DNA from: Streptomyces sp. WM6386
Lineage (GTDB): Bacteria; Actinomycetota; Actinomycetes; Streptomycetales; Streptomycetaceae
NCBI RefSeq assembly: GCF_000972385.1
Contig: NZ_JXTE01000002.1
Coordinates: 124,001-188,000, forward strand
Direction of reading: 5' to 3'
DNA: 64,000 nt
The position numbers were made by a program, and so were the translations under genes. Shown piece by piece: positions 52,925-63,931 of the stretch. The notes beneath the pieces were generated by a model. That model was not told where the DNA came from. It made no database searches and saw only the letters and a list, made by a program, of their open reading frames with translations. The stretch's first letter is position 1. Every line of letters starts with the position of its first letter.

Positions 52925-53659
52925 GTGGCAGCGACCGCGGAGCAGCACGAGGTCACCGACACCACCCCCGCGCCGCGCCGCCGCGGCATGGGCCCGATCG
53001 CCACAGCGGTCAGTGTCTTCGGTGAACTCCTCATCACGGCGGGCCTGATCCTCGGCCTGTTCGTCGTCTACTCGCTGTGGTGGACGAACGTCGTCGCCGA
53101 CCGCGCGGCGGGCAAACAGGCCGACAAGGTCCGCGACAACTGGGCCCAGGACACGGGGCCGGGTGCGCTGAACACGAAGAACGGCATCGGCTTCCTGCAC
53201 GTCCCCGCGATGAAGAACGGCGAGGTCCTCGTCGAGAAGGGCACGTCGGCGAAGCAGCTCAACGACGGTGTCGCCGGTTACTACACCGACCCGGTCAAGG
53301 CGACGCTGCCGATGTCCGGCAAGGACGGCAACTTCTCCCTCGCGGCCCATCGCGACGGCCATGGCGCCAAGTTCCACAACATCGACAAGATCGAGAAGGG
53401 CGACCCGATCGTCTTCGAGACGAAGGACAAGTGGTACGTCTACAAGGCGTACGCGATCCTTCCGGAAACCTCGAAGTACAACGTCAAGGTCCTGGGCGCC
53501 GTCCCCAAGGAGTCCGGCAGGAAGAAGGCCGGCAAGTACATCACGCTGACCACCTGCACGCCGGTGTACACGTCGCGGTATCGGTATGTGGTGTGGGGGG
53601 AGTTGGTGCGGGTGGAGAAGGTGGACAGTGCGCGGACGTTGCCGAAGGAACTGCGCTGA
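52925..53659 (+). CDS. srtE2: Class E sortase SrtE-type (third copy)
   Basis: A 244-residue sortase, GTG start 13 bp after the previous stop. One membrane anchor (ELLITAGLILGLFVVYSLWW, about 37-56), catalytic His in FSLAAHRDGHGAKF and C211 in YITLTTCTPVYTSRYRYVVW. It is shorter and closer to canonical size than its neighbour. Matches SCO3849, SrtE2. The two tandem copies look like an old duplication. Confidence 0.88.
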   Translation: MAATAEQHEVTDTTPAPRRRGMGPIATAVSVFGELLITAGLILGLFVVYSLWWTNVVADRAAGKQADKVRDNWAQDTGPGALNTKNGIGFLHVPAMKNGEVLVEKGTSAKQLNDGVAGYYTDPVKATLPMSGKDGNFSLAAHRDGHGAKFHNIDKIEKGDPIVFETKDKWYVYKAYAILPETSKYNVKVLGAVPKESGRKKAGKYITLTTCTPVYTSRYRYVVWGELVRVEKVDSARTLPKELR

Positions 53660-53687
53660 CCGGGTCACCGGGAACAGAATGAAGAAG

Positions 53688-53721
53688 AGCTGTCTCCCCG
53701 GCGAAAACGGGGGAGACAGCT
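53688..53721. terminator. Terminator of the sortase operon
   Basis: A perfect 12-bp stem (AGCTGTCTCCCC) with a 10-nt loop between convergent genes. Confidence 0.8.
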
Positions 53722-53770
53722 GTCAAAGTCCGCGGAGTTTCCTATGGGTGGTCTTTGGCTTTTCTTTGTT

Positions 53771-54238
53771 TCAGCCGCAGTGAACGGCGTTCAGCGTGCG
53801 CTTGGCCCAGACGTCGTTGTGGCGGGTCTGCGCAAAGATGGTGATGCAGCGGTTCGAGGCTGTCACGTCCACGGGACCCGCGTAGTACTGGTAGTAGCCG
53901 TAGTCGCCGTCGATCGGGGTGTCGGCGGTACACGCCGCGCCGGGGGTGGAGCCGGCCACGCAGCGCCAGATCTGGACGTCTATGGCCTGGGGGTTGCTGG
54001 TGCCGTAACCGCCCGCGCTGGTGCGGACGTTGGAGGCGCAGTTCGTCCCGGTGGCGGAGTCGTAGTAGAGGTAGATGTTGCTGTAGGTCGTGCCGCCCGA
54101 CGTCTTCACCGCATAGGTGTCGATCTGCGAACCAGGGCAGCCGTAGCCGGCCGCGCTGGCCGACGGGGCCATGATGAAACCGGCCAACATCGTGAAGAAG
54201 AGTGCCGAAATTATCGCGGTAATCCTGCGCACGGTCAT
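53771..54238 (-). CDS. SapA-like small secreted protein
   Basis: A 155-residue protein; ATG 54238 with AAGAAAGGA upstream. A signal peptide (RRITAIISALFFTMLAGFIM, cleavage after SASA) leads to a mature part of about 125 residues with six cysteines and repeated Tyr/Gly/Ser strands. The segment YYQYYAGPVDV followed by C resembles the spore-associated protein SapA of S. coelicolor; this is my recognition, not a search. No LAxTG motif, so it is not a sortase substrate. The downstream intergenic is AT-richer than usual. Confidence 0.6.
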   Translation of the reverse strand: MTVRRITAIISALFFTMLAGFIMAPSASAAGYGCPGSQIDTYAVKTSGGTTYSNIYLYYDSATGTNCASNVRTSAGGYGTSNPQAIDVQIWRCVAGSTPGAACTADTPIDGDYGYYQYYAGPVDVTASNRCITIFAQTRHNDVWAKRTLNAVHCG

Positions 54239-54369
54239 TCCTTTCTTACGTCTGTGAATTAGCCGTGCGAATTCTGGCAGTCTGTTGATCAAGCAACAAG
54301 ATCGCCCAACGGGGCGAACCGCCCACTTCGGGCGATGGCTTTTTGTGATCTGCGCCACCCTGTAAAGCC

Positions 54370-54407
54370 CTGAGGGGCTGGTCGCTTCAGAGCGACCAGC
54401 CCCTCAG
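54370..54407 (-). terminator. Terminator of the pknB operon
   Basis: A perfect 17-bp stem (CTGAGGGGCTGGTCGCT) with a TCAG loop, 18 bp beyond the pknB stop. Confidence 0.87.
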
Positions 54408-54424
54408 ATGGGGTCGACCAGGGG

Positions 54425-56440
<2,016 letters not shown>

Positions 56441-56609
56441 AGCTACCTACCAGCCCTCTCCGTCGGTCCCGACCGGCACTGGTGTGCGGTCGGGGGCTGC
56501 CATCCGGGCCTACCGTACCCGGCTGGCTTTGTGTGACCTGGCCAAGCCCGTCACCCGATACAGGACCGGTATCGCAACGTGCACCGATGTGAAGGGGACG
56601 TGAGCGGGG

Positions 56610-58085
56610 TCACTTGTTGGAGTTGATGACCGCCTCCATCACGCTCTTGGCGATGGGCGCCGCGAGGCCGCTGCCGGAGATGTCGTCGCGGACCGCCTTC
56701 TCGTCCTCGACGACCACGGCCACGGCGACCGGCTTGCTGCCGTCGCCGAGCTTGGCGTACGAGATGAACCAGGCGTAAGGGTTCTTGCTGTTGTTCTCGC
56801 CGTGCTGGGCGGTGCCGGTCTTGCCGCCGACCGTGACGCCGTCGCCCATCTGTGCGGTTTTGCCGGTGCCGTCCTTGACGACCGTCTCCATCATCGACTG
56901 CAGGATCTGCGCGTTCTTCGCCGACAGCGGCTGGCTGTACGTCTCCGGGTCGGTCTTCTCGATGACGTCGACATTGCTGGCCTGGAGTTCATCGACCATG
57001 TACGGCTTCATGAGGGTGCCGTCGTTGGCGACCGCGGAGGCGACCATGGCCATCTGCAGCGGGGTGGCGGCGGTGTTGAACTGGCCGATGGAGGACAGGG
57101 CGACCTGCGAGGGCTCCATGTCGTCGGAGAAGACGGAGGCGCTGGAACGGACCGGCGTGAACTGTTCCTCGGTGAAGCCGAACTTCTTGGCCTCTTCGAG
57201 CATCTTCTCGTTCTTGAGGTCAGCGCCGATCTTGCCGAAGACGGTGTTGCAGGACACCCGCAGTGCCTCACGGAGCGTGGCGTTCTTGCAGGGGATGTTG
57301 CCCTCGTTCTTCAGCTCGGTCGTGGTGCCCGTCATGACCCAGGGCAGCGGGGAGTCCGTCTTTTCGTCCGCGTCGTCGTACAGGCCGTTCTCCAGCGCGG
57401 CGGCCGCGGTGACGACCTTGAAGGTGGAGCCGGGCGGGTAGACCTCGCGCAGCGCCCGGTTGAGCATCGGGTCGGCGGGGTTGTTCTTCTTGTCGAGGGC
57501 CTTCCAGGCCTTCTCGTCCGACTCGCCGCCGCCGGCGATCGTTCCGGGGTCGTACGACGGGTAGGAGGCCATCGCCAGGATCTTGCCGGTGGACGGTTCG
57601 AGCGCGACGACCGCACCCTTGCCGCGCTTGGCGAGGCCCTCGTACGCGGCCTTCTGGGCGGCGGCGTTGAGGGTGGTGACGACGTTGCCGCCTTCCTTCG
57701 CCTTGCCCGTGATCATGTCGAGGGTGTTGCGGAAGAAGAGCCGGTCGTCGTTGCCGGTGAGGATGCCGTCCTCGAGGTACTCCAGCTGGTTGGCGCCGTA
57801 GGCCTGGGAGACGAAGCCGGTGACGGGCGCCCACATGGCGCCGTCCTTGTAGGTGCGCTTGTACTTGAAGTCGCCCGTGGTCGTCTCTTTGTACCCGGTG
57901 ATGGCCTTGCCGTCGACGATGATGTTGCCGCGCGGGGTGGCGTAGCGCTCGATGGCGACCCGGCGGTTGTCGGTGTCGGTCCTCAGGTCGTCGGCCTTGA
58001 CGTACTGGAGCCAGTTGTCACGGATGAGCAGGGCCATGACGAGGAGGCCGCAGAAGATCGCGATCCGGCGCAGGGGCTTGTTCAT
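56610..58085 (-). CDS. pbpA: Penicillin-binding protein PbpA
   Basis: A 491-residue class B transpeptidase. ATG 58085 (MNKPLRRIAIFCGLLVM) overlaps the rodA stop. One N-terminal membrane helix, then a dimerisation region with YATPRGNIIVDG. Transpeptidase motifs: PPGSTFK (SxxK, near residue 220), SCN (near 277) and GGKTGTAQ (near 421). It crosslinks peptidoglycan together with the RodA-type polymerase encoded just upstream. Confidence 0.95.
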   Translation of the reverse strand: MNKPLRRIAIFCGLLVMALLIRDNWLQYVKADDLRTDTDNRRVAIERYATPRGNIIVDGKAITGYKETTTGDFKYKRTYKDGAMWAPVTGFVSQAYGANQLEYLEDGILTGNDDRLFFRNTLDMITGKAKEGGNVVTTLNAAAQKAAYEGLAKRGKGAVVALEPSTGKILAMASYPSYDPGTIAGGGESDEKAWKALDKKNNPADPMLNRALREVYPPGSTFKVVTAAAALENGLYDDADEKTDSPLPWVMTGTTTELKNEGNIPCKNATLREALRVSCNTVFGKIGADLKNEKMLEEAKKFGFTEEQFTPVRSSASVFSDDMEPSQVALSSIGQFNTAATPLQMAMVASAVANDGTLMKPYMVDELQASNVDVIEKTDPETYSQPLSAKNAQILQSMMETVVKDGTGKTAQMGDGVTVGGKTGTAQHGENNSKNPYAWFISYAKLGDGSKPVAVAVVVEDEKAVRDDISGSGLAAPIAKSVMEAVINSNK

Positions 58086-59518
58086 GACGGGCGGACCACC
58101 TGGGTCATCTCGGCGTCGGGGTTGGGGGCGGGAGCGGGTGCCGGACGGCGTGCGGTGTCGCTGATGCGCAGCAGGATGCCGATCAGGGCCCAGTTGGCGA
58201 TGACGGACGAACCGCCGTAGGCCACGAACGGCAGCGTCATGCCGGTCAGCGGGATGAGGCCCATGACACCGCCGGCCACGACGAAGACCTGGAGGGCGAA
58301 GGCGCCGGACAGGCCGATGGCCAGCAGCTTGCCGAACGGGTCGCGGGCGGCCAGGGCGGTGCGCACACCGCGCTCGACGATCAGGCCGTAGATCAGCAGG
58401 ATCGCCATGACGCCGGCGAGGCCCAGTTCCTCGCCGAACGTGGCGAGGATGAAGTCGGAGTTGGCGGCGAAGCCGATGAGGTCGGAGTTGCCCTGCCCGA
58501 GGCCGGTACCGAGGGTGCCGCCGGAGCCGAATGCCCACAGCGCCTGCATGGACTGCTCGGTGTGGCCGTAGATGCCCTGCCTGCTGAGTGTGTACTCGCG
58601 CATGGGGTCGAGCCATGCCTGGACTCGCTGCTGGACGTGCGGCTCGAAGGAGGCGACACCCACGGCGCCGGCGGCGGACATCAGCAGGCCGAAGACGATC
58701 CAGCTGGTCCGCTCGGTGGCGACGTACAGCATGATGATGAACATCCCGAAGAACAGCAGGGATGTACCGAGGTCGGTCTCGAAGACCAGGATGAGGATCG
58801 ACATCACCCAGACGACGAGGATCGGACCGAGGTCGCGGCCGCGTGGCAGGTACAGGCCCATGAAGCGACGGCTGGCCAGGGCCAGGGCGTCTCTCTTGAC
58901 CATGAGATAGCCGGCGAAGAAGACCGCGAGGGCGATCTTCGCGAACTCGCCGGGCTGGAGCGTGCCGAGTCCGGGGATCTTGATCCAGATCTTGGCGCCG
59001 TAGGTGGGGGCGCTGAGGCCGGGAATCAGCGGCATCACGAGCAGGAGCATGGCCCCGGCCATGGAGATGTAGGTGTAGCGCTGCAGGACGCGGTGGTCCT
59101 TGAGGAAGATCAGCACGGCCACCAGCAGGGCGACGCCCAGCGCCGAGTACAGCAGCTGACGCGGTGCCGCGTCGGGGTAGTTGGCGCTTAGTCTCTTGGA
59201 CTGGTCCAGGCGCCAGATGACGACTAGGCCGAGCCCGTTCAGCAGCGTAGCCAGAGGCAGCAGCAGGGGGTCGGCGTACGGCGCGAACTTGCGGACGACG
59301 AGGTGGCCGACGCCGGCGAGGAGGCCGAGTCCCAGGCCGTAGCCCAGCAGTCCGGGCGGCACCTCGTCGTTGATGGCCAGCCCGACGTTGACGTAGGCGA
59401 ACACCGGGATGACGACGGCGAACACCAGCAGCGCGAGCTCGGTGTTGCGTCGGCTCGGTGTGCCGATCGAGCCGATCGTGGACGTGTGGTGCGTCGACGT
59501 GTTGGAAGTACTGCTCAT
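58082..59518 (-). CDS. rodA: RodA/FtsW-type peptidoglycan polymerase
   Basis: A 478-residue SEDS protein with about ten to twelve helices. Conserved features include PGLSAPTYGAKIWIKIPG, LQPGEFAKIALAVFFAGYLM and near the end GVMGLIPLTGMTLPFVAYGGSS, the SEDS signature. Polymerises lipid II glycans, paired with PbpA. Its TGA overlaps pbpA ATG. The PP2C gene lies 27 bp upstream. Confidence 0.95.
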   Translation of the reverse strand: MSSTSNTSTHHTSTIGSIGTPSRRNTELALLVFAVVIPVFAYVNVGLAINDEVPPGLLGYGLGLGLLAGVGHLVVRKFAPYADPLLLPLATLLNGLGLVVIWRLDQSKRLSANYPDAAPRQLLYSALGVALLVAVLIFLKDHRVLQRYTYISMAGAMLLLVMPLIPGLSAPTYGAKIWIKIPGLGTLQPGEFAKIALAVFFAGYLMVKRDALALASRRFMGLYLPRGRDLGPILVVWVMSILILVFETDLGTSLLFFGMFIIMLYVATERTSWIVFGLLMSAAGAVGVASFEPHVQQRVQAWLDPMREYTLSRQGIYGHTEQSMQALWAFGSGGTLGTGLGQGNSDLIGFAANSDFILATFGEELGLAGVMAILLIYGLIVERGVRTALAARDPFGKLLAIGLSGAFALQVFVVAGGVMGLIPLTGMTLPFVAYGGSSVIANWALIGILLRISDTARRPAPAPAPNPDAEMTQVVRPS

Positions 59519-59545
59519 CGTGTGACTGGGCCTCTCACGGCTTGC

Positions 59546-61087
59546 CTACTGCGTACCGCACTGCCCGACGACCTGCTTCTCTTCGTCCGAGAGGGTGGGG
59601 CCGGGGGTGGGAGTGGGCGCGGTCGGGGAGGCGGAAGCGTTCGGGGACGGTGAGGTCGTGGTGGACGGGGTCGGTGAGGCCTTGGACGTGAGGGAGGTCC
59701 TGGTGGTTCCCGTGGTGCCTCCGGCCTCGCCCTCGCCGGTCTTGGAGTTCTGCTCGCTCTCGGCGGCCTGCTGTTCGGCGCGCTTCTTGCACGCGGAGGC
59801 CTGCAGGGAGAGTTCGTCGATTTTCTTCTGGGCGGTCTTGAGGTCGCCTTCGGCGATGGTGCCCTCGACGAGCTTCTGCTGGTACGGCGGCAGGTACTTG
59901 AGTTCGATCTCGGGGTGGTCCTTCTGCACCTTCGACAGCGACACCCAGGCAAGGTCCTGGCTGATGCCCCGGTACAGCGCCACGTGTTCGTCGTTGGTGG
60001 CCACGTAGTACTGGGTCTGGGTCCAGCGCCAGCCGCCGTAGAGGCCGCCGCCGACGACGGCGAGTGCGAGGGCGATGTAGAAGGATCTCTTCAGCCACTT
60101 GCGGCCCTTGCGGGGCTTGACGAAGTCCTCGTCGCTGTAGTCGCCGAAGCCGTCGGTGGGGATGAAGCCGGTGACGTCGCCGGATCCGGGCGGGCCGAAC
60201 TGTCCGCCCCCGCCCTGTCCGGGCACCTGGCGGCCGAGCCCGGAGGCGCGGCCCGCGGGGGTCTGCATGATGCCGTTGTCGTGCAGTTGGTGCTGCTGGT
60301 TCTCGGCGACCGCGCCGACGACGACCGGGGTGTCGGAGAGCTGCCCGGCGAGGGTGTCCCCGGTGTCCAGGTCCAGTACGTCGGCGACGATGACCGTGAT
60401 GTTGTCGGGGCCGCCGCCGCGCAGGGCGAGCTGGATCAGCTCCTGCACGGTCTCCTGGGGGCCCTGGTAGCTGGCGAGGGTGTCCTCGAGGGTCTGGTGG
60501 GAGACGACCCCGGACAGCCCGTCGGAGCAGATCAGGTAGCGGTCGCCGGCGCGGACCTCGCGGATGGAGAGGTCGGGCTCGACGTGCTCGCCGCTGCCCA
60601 GTGCGCGCATCAGCAGGGAGCGCTGCGGGTGGGTGGTGGCTTCTTCCTCGGTGATGCGGCCCTCGTCGACCAGGCGCTGCACCCAGGTGTGGTCCTGGGT
60701 GATCTGGGTGAGGACGCCGTCGCGGAGCAGGTACGCGCGCGAGTCGCCGACATGGACGAGGCCGAGGCGCTGGCCGGTCCACAGCAGGGCGGTGAGCGTG
60801 GTGCCCATGCCCTCGAGCTGGGGGTCCTCCTCGACCAGGGAGCGCAGTTGGTCGTTGGCGCGCTGGACGGCGGTGCCGAGGGAGGTGAGGACGTCGGAGC
60901 CGGGGACGTCGTCGTCGAGGGCGACGATGGTGGAGATGGCCTCGGAGGAGGCGACCTCACCGGCGGCGGCGCCGCCCATGCCGTCGGCGATGGCGAGGAG
61001 GCGCGGACCGGCGTATCCGGAGTCCTCGTTGCCCTCCCGGATCATGCCTTTGTGCGATCCGGCGGCGAAGCGCAGTGACAGACTCAT
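59546..61087 (-). CDS. pstP: PP2C-family Ser/Thr phosphatase PstP
   Basis: A 513-residue protein from ATG 61087 (MSLSLRFAAGSHKGMIR); an ATG ten codons upstream is possible. The PP2C domain covers residues 1-235 with metal motifs GNEDSGYAG, IADGMGG, GDSRAYL, SDGLSG and GGPDNITVI. A linker, one membrane helix (about 293-312) and an extracytoplasmic Ser/Thr/Pro-rich part follow. It reverses PknB phosphorylation. Confidence 0.93.
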   Translation of the reverse strand: MSLSLRFAAGSHKGMIREGNEDSGYAGPRLLAIADGMGGAAAGEVASSEAISTIVALDDDVPGSDVLTSLGTAVQRANDQLRSLVEEDPQLEGMGTTLTALLWTGQRLGLVHVGDSRAYLLRDGVLTQITQDHTWVQRLVDEGRITEEEATTHPQRSLLMRALGSGEHVEPDLSIREVRAGDRYLICSDGLSGVVSHQTLEDTLASYQGPQETVQELIQLALRGGGPDNITVIVADVLDLDTGDTLAGQLSDTPVVVGAVAENQQHQLHDNGIMQTPAGRASGLGRQVPGQGGGGQFGPPGSGDVTGFIPTDGFGDYSDEDFVKPRKGRKWLKRSFYIALALAVVGGGLYGGWRWTQTQYYVATNDEHVALYRGISQDLAWVSLSKVQKDHPEIELKYLPPYQQKLVEGTIAEGDLKTAQKKIDELSLQASACKKRAEQQAAESEQNSKTGEGEAGGTTGTTRTSLTSKASPTPSTTTSPSPNASASPTAPTPTPGPTLSDEEKQVVGQCGTQ

Positions 61088-61215
61088 GCGCACCTCGCCC
61101 GTCGGCTCCGGATACATCCGCACGGTGCCCACCCTCCGGTCGGGAGCGCGCCGGGGCCCGGGGTGGGGGCCCACTCCGCGTGCTCGCTCCGCTCGCGCCT
61201 ATTCATGATGTAGCA

Positions 61216-61728
61216 CTACTTCCGCAGCTCGATGACGGTCTTGCCGATGCGGATCGGCGCGCCCAGCGGAATCGGTGTGGGGGTCGTCAGCCGACTCCGG
61301 TCCAGATAGGTGCCGTTGGTGGACCCGAGGTCCTCGACGATCCACTGGCCGTCCCGGTCCGGGTAGATCCTGGCGTGCCTGCTGGAGGCGTAGTCGTCGT
61401 CCAGCACGATGGTGCTGTCGTGCGCCCGGCCCAGGGTGATGGTCTGGCCCTGGAGCGCGACGGTGGTGCCGGTGAGGGTGCCCTCGCTGACGACCAGCTT
61501 GCTGGGGGCGTTACGGCCGCGGCGGCCGGCGGCGGGCTGCTGGCGCTGCTGCGGGGGCGCCGGTTGGCGCTGGGCCTGCTGCGGCCGGGCGGCCTCTCGC
61601 CTGGCCCCGCGCTGGGTGACGCGCGTACCGAACAGGTCGCTGCGGATGACCTGCACGGCCACGATCACGAACAGCCACAGTACGGCTAGGAAACCCAGCC
61701 GCATGACCGTGAGGGTCAGCTCTGACAT
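61216..61728 (-). CDS. fhaB: FHA-domain protein FhaB
   Basis: A 170-residue protein. One N-terminal membrane helix (LTVMRLGFLAVLWLFVIVAV), a Gln/Pro/Arg-rich linker and a C-terminal FHA domain with all hallmarks: ITLGRAHDSTIVLDD, SSRHARI and LGSTNGTYLD. It binds phosphothreonine and in mycobacteria (FhaB/FipA) links kinases to division proteins. 10 bp after fhaA. Confidence 0.92.
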   Translation of the reverse strand: MSELTLTVMRLGFLAVLWLFVIVAVQVIRSDLFGTRVTQRGARREAARPQQAQRQPAPPQQRQQPAAGRRGRNAPSKLVVSEGTLTGTTVALQGQTITLGRAHDSTIVLDDDYASSRHARIYPDRDGQWIVEDLGSTNGTYLDRSRLTTPTPIPLGAPIRIGKTVIELRK

Positions 61729-61738
61729 TGCCCCCGCT

Positions 61739-62617
61739 TCACCCTTCGGCTTGCCGGTAAATGATGGTGGTGTTGCCCACGACGATCCGCGAGCCGTCGC
61801 GGAGCGTAGCGCGGGTGGTGTGCTGTCCGTCCACCACGATGCCGTTGGTGGATCCGAGATCCTGGACGGTCGAGGGCGTTCCGGTCCGGATCTCACAGTG
61901 CCGGCGGGAGACGCCGGGGTCGTCGATCCGCACGTCGGCCTCGGTGCTGCGGCCCAGCACCAGCGTCGCGCGGGAGATCTGATGGCGGGCGCCGTTGATC
62001 TCGATCCAGTGGCGGGTGCGTCCGCCTGCCGCGGCTGCGGGAGCGGGTGCGGCAGGGGGCCGCTGGCCGCTCGCGGGCTGCGGGTATCCGTAGCCGCCGG
62101 GGCGGCCGCCGGGTGGCGGCGCGGCCGGCATGGGCGGGGCGCCCGGGGCTCCGGCGGGAGCCGCGGCCGGCGCGGAGCCGTAGCCGCCGGGGGCCGCGGG
62201 CCGGCCCGCCGGGGCGGCCGCACCGGGGGCCTGCTGGTCGGTGGAGGAGGCGAGCGTGCGGCTGCGCACCCGGTACAGGCCGGTGTCGAGGTCGTCGGCC
62301 TTCTCCAGGTGGACCTTGATGGAGCCCATGAAGGTGTAGCGCTGCTGCTTGGCGTAGTCGCGCACCATGCCGGCGAGCTCGTCGCCGAGCTGGCCGGAGT
62401 ACGGGCTCAGGCGCTCGAAGTCCGGTGTGCTCAGCTCCACGATGAAGTCGTTGGGGACGACCGTGCGGTCGCGGTTCCAGATGGTCGCGTTGTTGTCGCA
62501 CTCGCGCTGGAGTGCTCCCGCGATCTCCACGGGCTGTACCTCGGACTTGAACACCTTGGCGAAGGTGCCGTTGACCAGACCTTCGAGGCGCTGCTCGAAC
62601 TTCTTCAGGACTCCCAT
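61739..62617 (-). CDS. fhaA: FHA-domain protein FhaA (DUF3662)
   Basis: A 292-residue cytoplasmic protein. The DUF3662 domain is at residues 1-125 (MGVLKKFEQRLEGLVNGTFA, VQPVEIAGALQRE), a Pro/Ala/Gly linker follows, and a C-terminal FHA domain has LVLGRSTEADVRIDD, SRRHCEI and LGSTNGIVVDG. Known in mycobacteria to bind the phosphorylated MviN pseudokinase and restrain peptidoglycan synthesis. First gene of the operon, ATG after GGAGGTG. Confidence 0.94.
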   Translation of the reverse strand: MGVLKKFEQRLEGLVNGTFAKVFKSEVQPVEIAGALQRECDNNATIWNRDRTVVPNDFIVELSTPDFERLSPYSGQLGDELAGMVRDYAKQQRYTFMGSIKVHLEKADDLDTGLYRVRSRTLASSTDQQAPGAAAPAGRPAAPGGYGSAPAAAPAGAPGAPPMPAAPPPGGRPGGYGYPQPASGQRPPAAPAPAAAAGGRTRHWIEINGARHQISRATLVLGRSTEADVRIDDPGVSRRHCEIRTGTPSTVQDLGSTNGIVVDGQHTTRATLRDGSRIVVGNTTIIYRQAEG

Positions 62618-63091
62618 GGGGCACCTCCTCCGTAGCTGCTGCCGTCCTGCACCCCGCAGAGCGGGTACTGCCTTACCTGGTACTGCTTACTGATCGTATC
62701 CACGCGCCGGTCAATCGGCTGGTTCCCCCTGTCGGCCTCGTCGACGGGTGTCGACGCCTCCGAAGTTCCCTGTGGAGCTCCTCTTCGAACTCCCCCGGCC
62801 GACTCCTCCTGTCAAGGATCGTAGAGGTGGCCGCAGACAAGTGTCCCGCACCTGACTGTGGACCCCGACCGGCTCCTGGGGTGACGGGCGGTACCGGTAC
62901 GAGGTTGATACGTGAACAGACACGTGTTGATACGTAGCCGGAAGAGCGGTGGGTTGGTGCGGGATGTCTACGGCCCTGATGAGCGGCTGCCCCTCGATAA
63001 GGGATGTGAACCCACCCCTGCCCGCGTGCTAATGTTCTGCATGTCGGAAGGCGCCAACCCCATGGGGAAACAGCCCGAAGACACACCCAAT
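62618..63091. promoter_or_regulatory. fhaA / tRNA-Leu divergent region
   Basis: 474 bp holding the promoters of the fhaA operon and of tRNA-Leu. Two GTTGATACGT direct repeats (62904-62913, 62926-62935) are 22 bp apart. A 22-codon frame runs into the tRNA and is not credible. Nothing else recognised. Confidence 0.5.
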
Positions 63092-63175
63092 GCGCGGGTG
63101 GCGGAATAGGCAGACGCGCTGGATTCAGGTTCCAGTGCCCGAAAGGGCGTGGGGGTTCAACTCCCCCCTCGCGCA
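63092..63175 (+). tRNA. tRNA-Leu (anticodon CAG)
   Basis: An 84-nt class II tRNA: acceptor GCGCGGG pairs with CTCGCGC, anticodon loop TTCAGGT with CAG at 63126-63128, long variable arm GCCCGAAAGGGC, T-loop GGTTCAACTC. No encoded CCA. Confidence 0.97.
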
Positions 63176-63181
63176 CAGCTG

Positions 63182-63214
63182 AAAGCCCCGCAGGTCTCAG
63201 ACCTGCGGGGCTTT
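63182..63214 (+). terminator. tRNA-Leu terminator
   Basis: A perfect 14-bp stem (AAAGCCCCGCAGGT), 5-nt loop and T run ending TTTT, 7 bp after the tRNA. Confidence 0.9.
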
Positions 63215-63277
63215 TGCGTTGCCCTGCGGGCGCCGCCTGCCGTGAGGACAATCACACGCTGCGGCCCCGCCGGAGGC

Positions 63278-63931
63278 TTACGCGGCCAGGCGTTGGGCGA
63301 GGTGCTTCGCCTTGGTCTCGGCGTCCTGGTGGGCACGCGCGCGGGAAGCCTCGTAGAGGGGGACCAGTTCGGTCATCGCCGGGTTCTGCGGGGCCATGGT
63401 CAGCTCCGGGACGATGAAGTCGACGTCCAGGGCGAGGGAGTCGCCGAGTACCGCCCGCAGGTAGTTCTGCACGTACTCGAAGCCCTCGCGCGGAGTGCCC
63501 GGCGCGTAGGAGCCGCCGCGGCTGGCGACGACGGTGACCGGGGTGCCGGTGATCTTCGAGTCCTCGGTCATGAAGGTGCGGCCCACGAGCATCACGTTGT
63601 CCAGCCAGGCCTTGAGGGTCGAGGGGATCGCGAAGTTGTACATCGGGGCGCCGATCAGCACGGCGTCCGCCCCCTCCAGCTCCTCGATCAGCTGCACGCG
63701 CGCGTGGAAGGCGGCGGCCTGCTCGGGGGTGTGCGTGGCGGGATCGGAGAAGCCGGCGATGTGGGCGTCGGCGGTGATGTGCGGCACTGGGTCCGTGGCG
63801 AGGTCGCGGTAGATCACCGTGCCCTGGGGGTGCTGCTCCTCCCAGGTCCTGCGGAAGGCGTCCGTGACGGAGCGGGACGAGGAGGCGCCGTGGGGGAACA
63901 CGGAGGAGTCGATGTGCAGCAGGGTGGCCAT
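63278..63931 (-). CDS. azoR: FMN-dependent NADH:quinone/azo reductase
   Basis: A 217-residue flavodoxin-like AzoR protein. The FMN phosphate loop is HIDSSVFPHGASSSRSVTDAF (residues 6-26) and the isoalloxazine-contact motif is APMYNFAIPSTLKAWLD, both typical. It reduces quinones and azo dyes with NADH. ATG with GGAGACC upstream. Terminates toward tRNA-Leu; the gene to its right is outside the window. Confidence 0.88.
   Translation of the reverse strand: MATLLHIDSSVFPHGASSSRSVTDAFRRTWEEQHPQGTVIYRDLATDPVPHITADAHIAGFSDPATHTPEQAAAFHARVQLIEELEGADAVLIGAPMYNFAIPSTLKAWLDNVMLVGRTFMTEDSKITGTPVTVVASRGGSYAPGTPREGFEYVQNYLRAVLGDSLALDVDFIVPELTMAPQNPAMTELVPLYEASRARAHQDAETKAKHLAQRLAA

Noticed and set aside
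62912..63109. Small open frame running into tRNA-Leu
   Set aside because: It overlaps the tRNA 5' end and has no family resemblance or good ribosome site.
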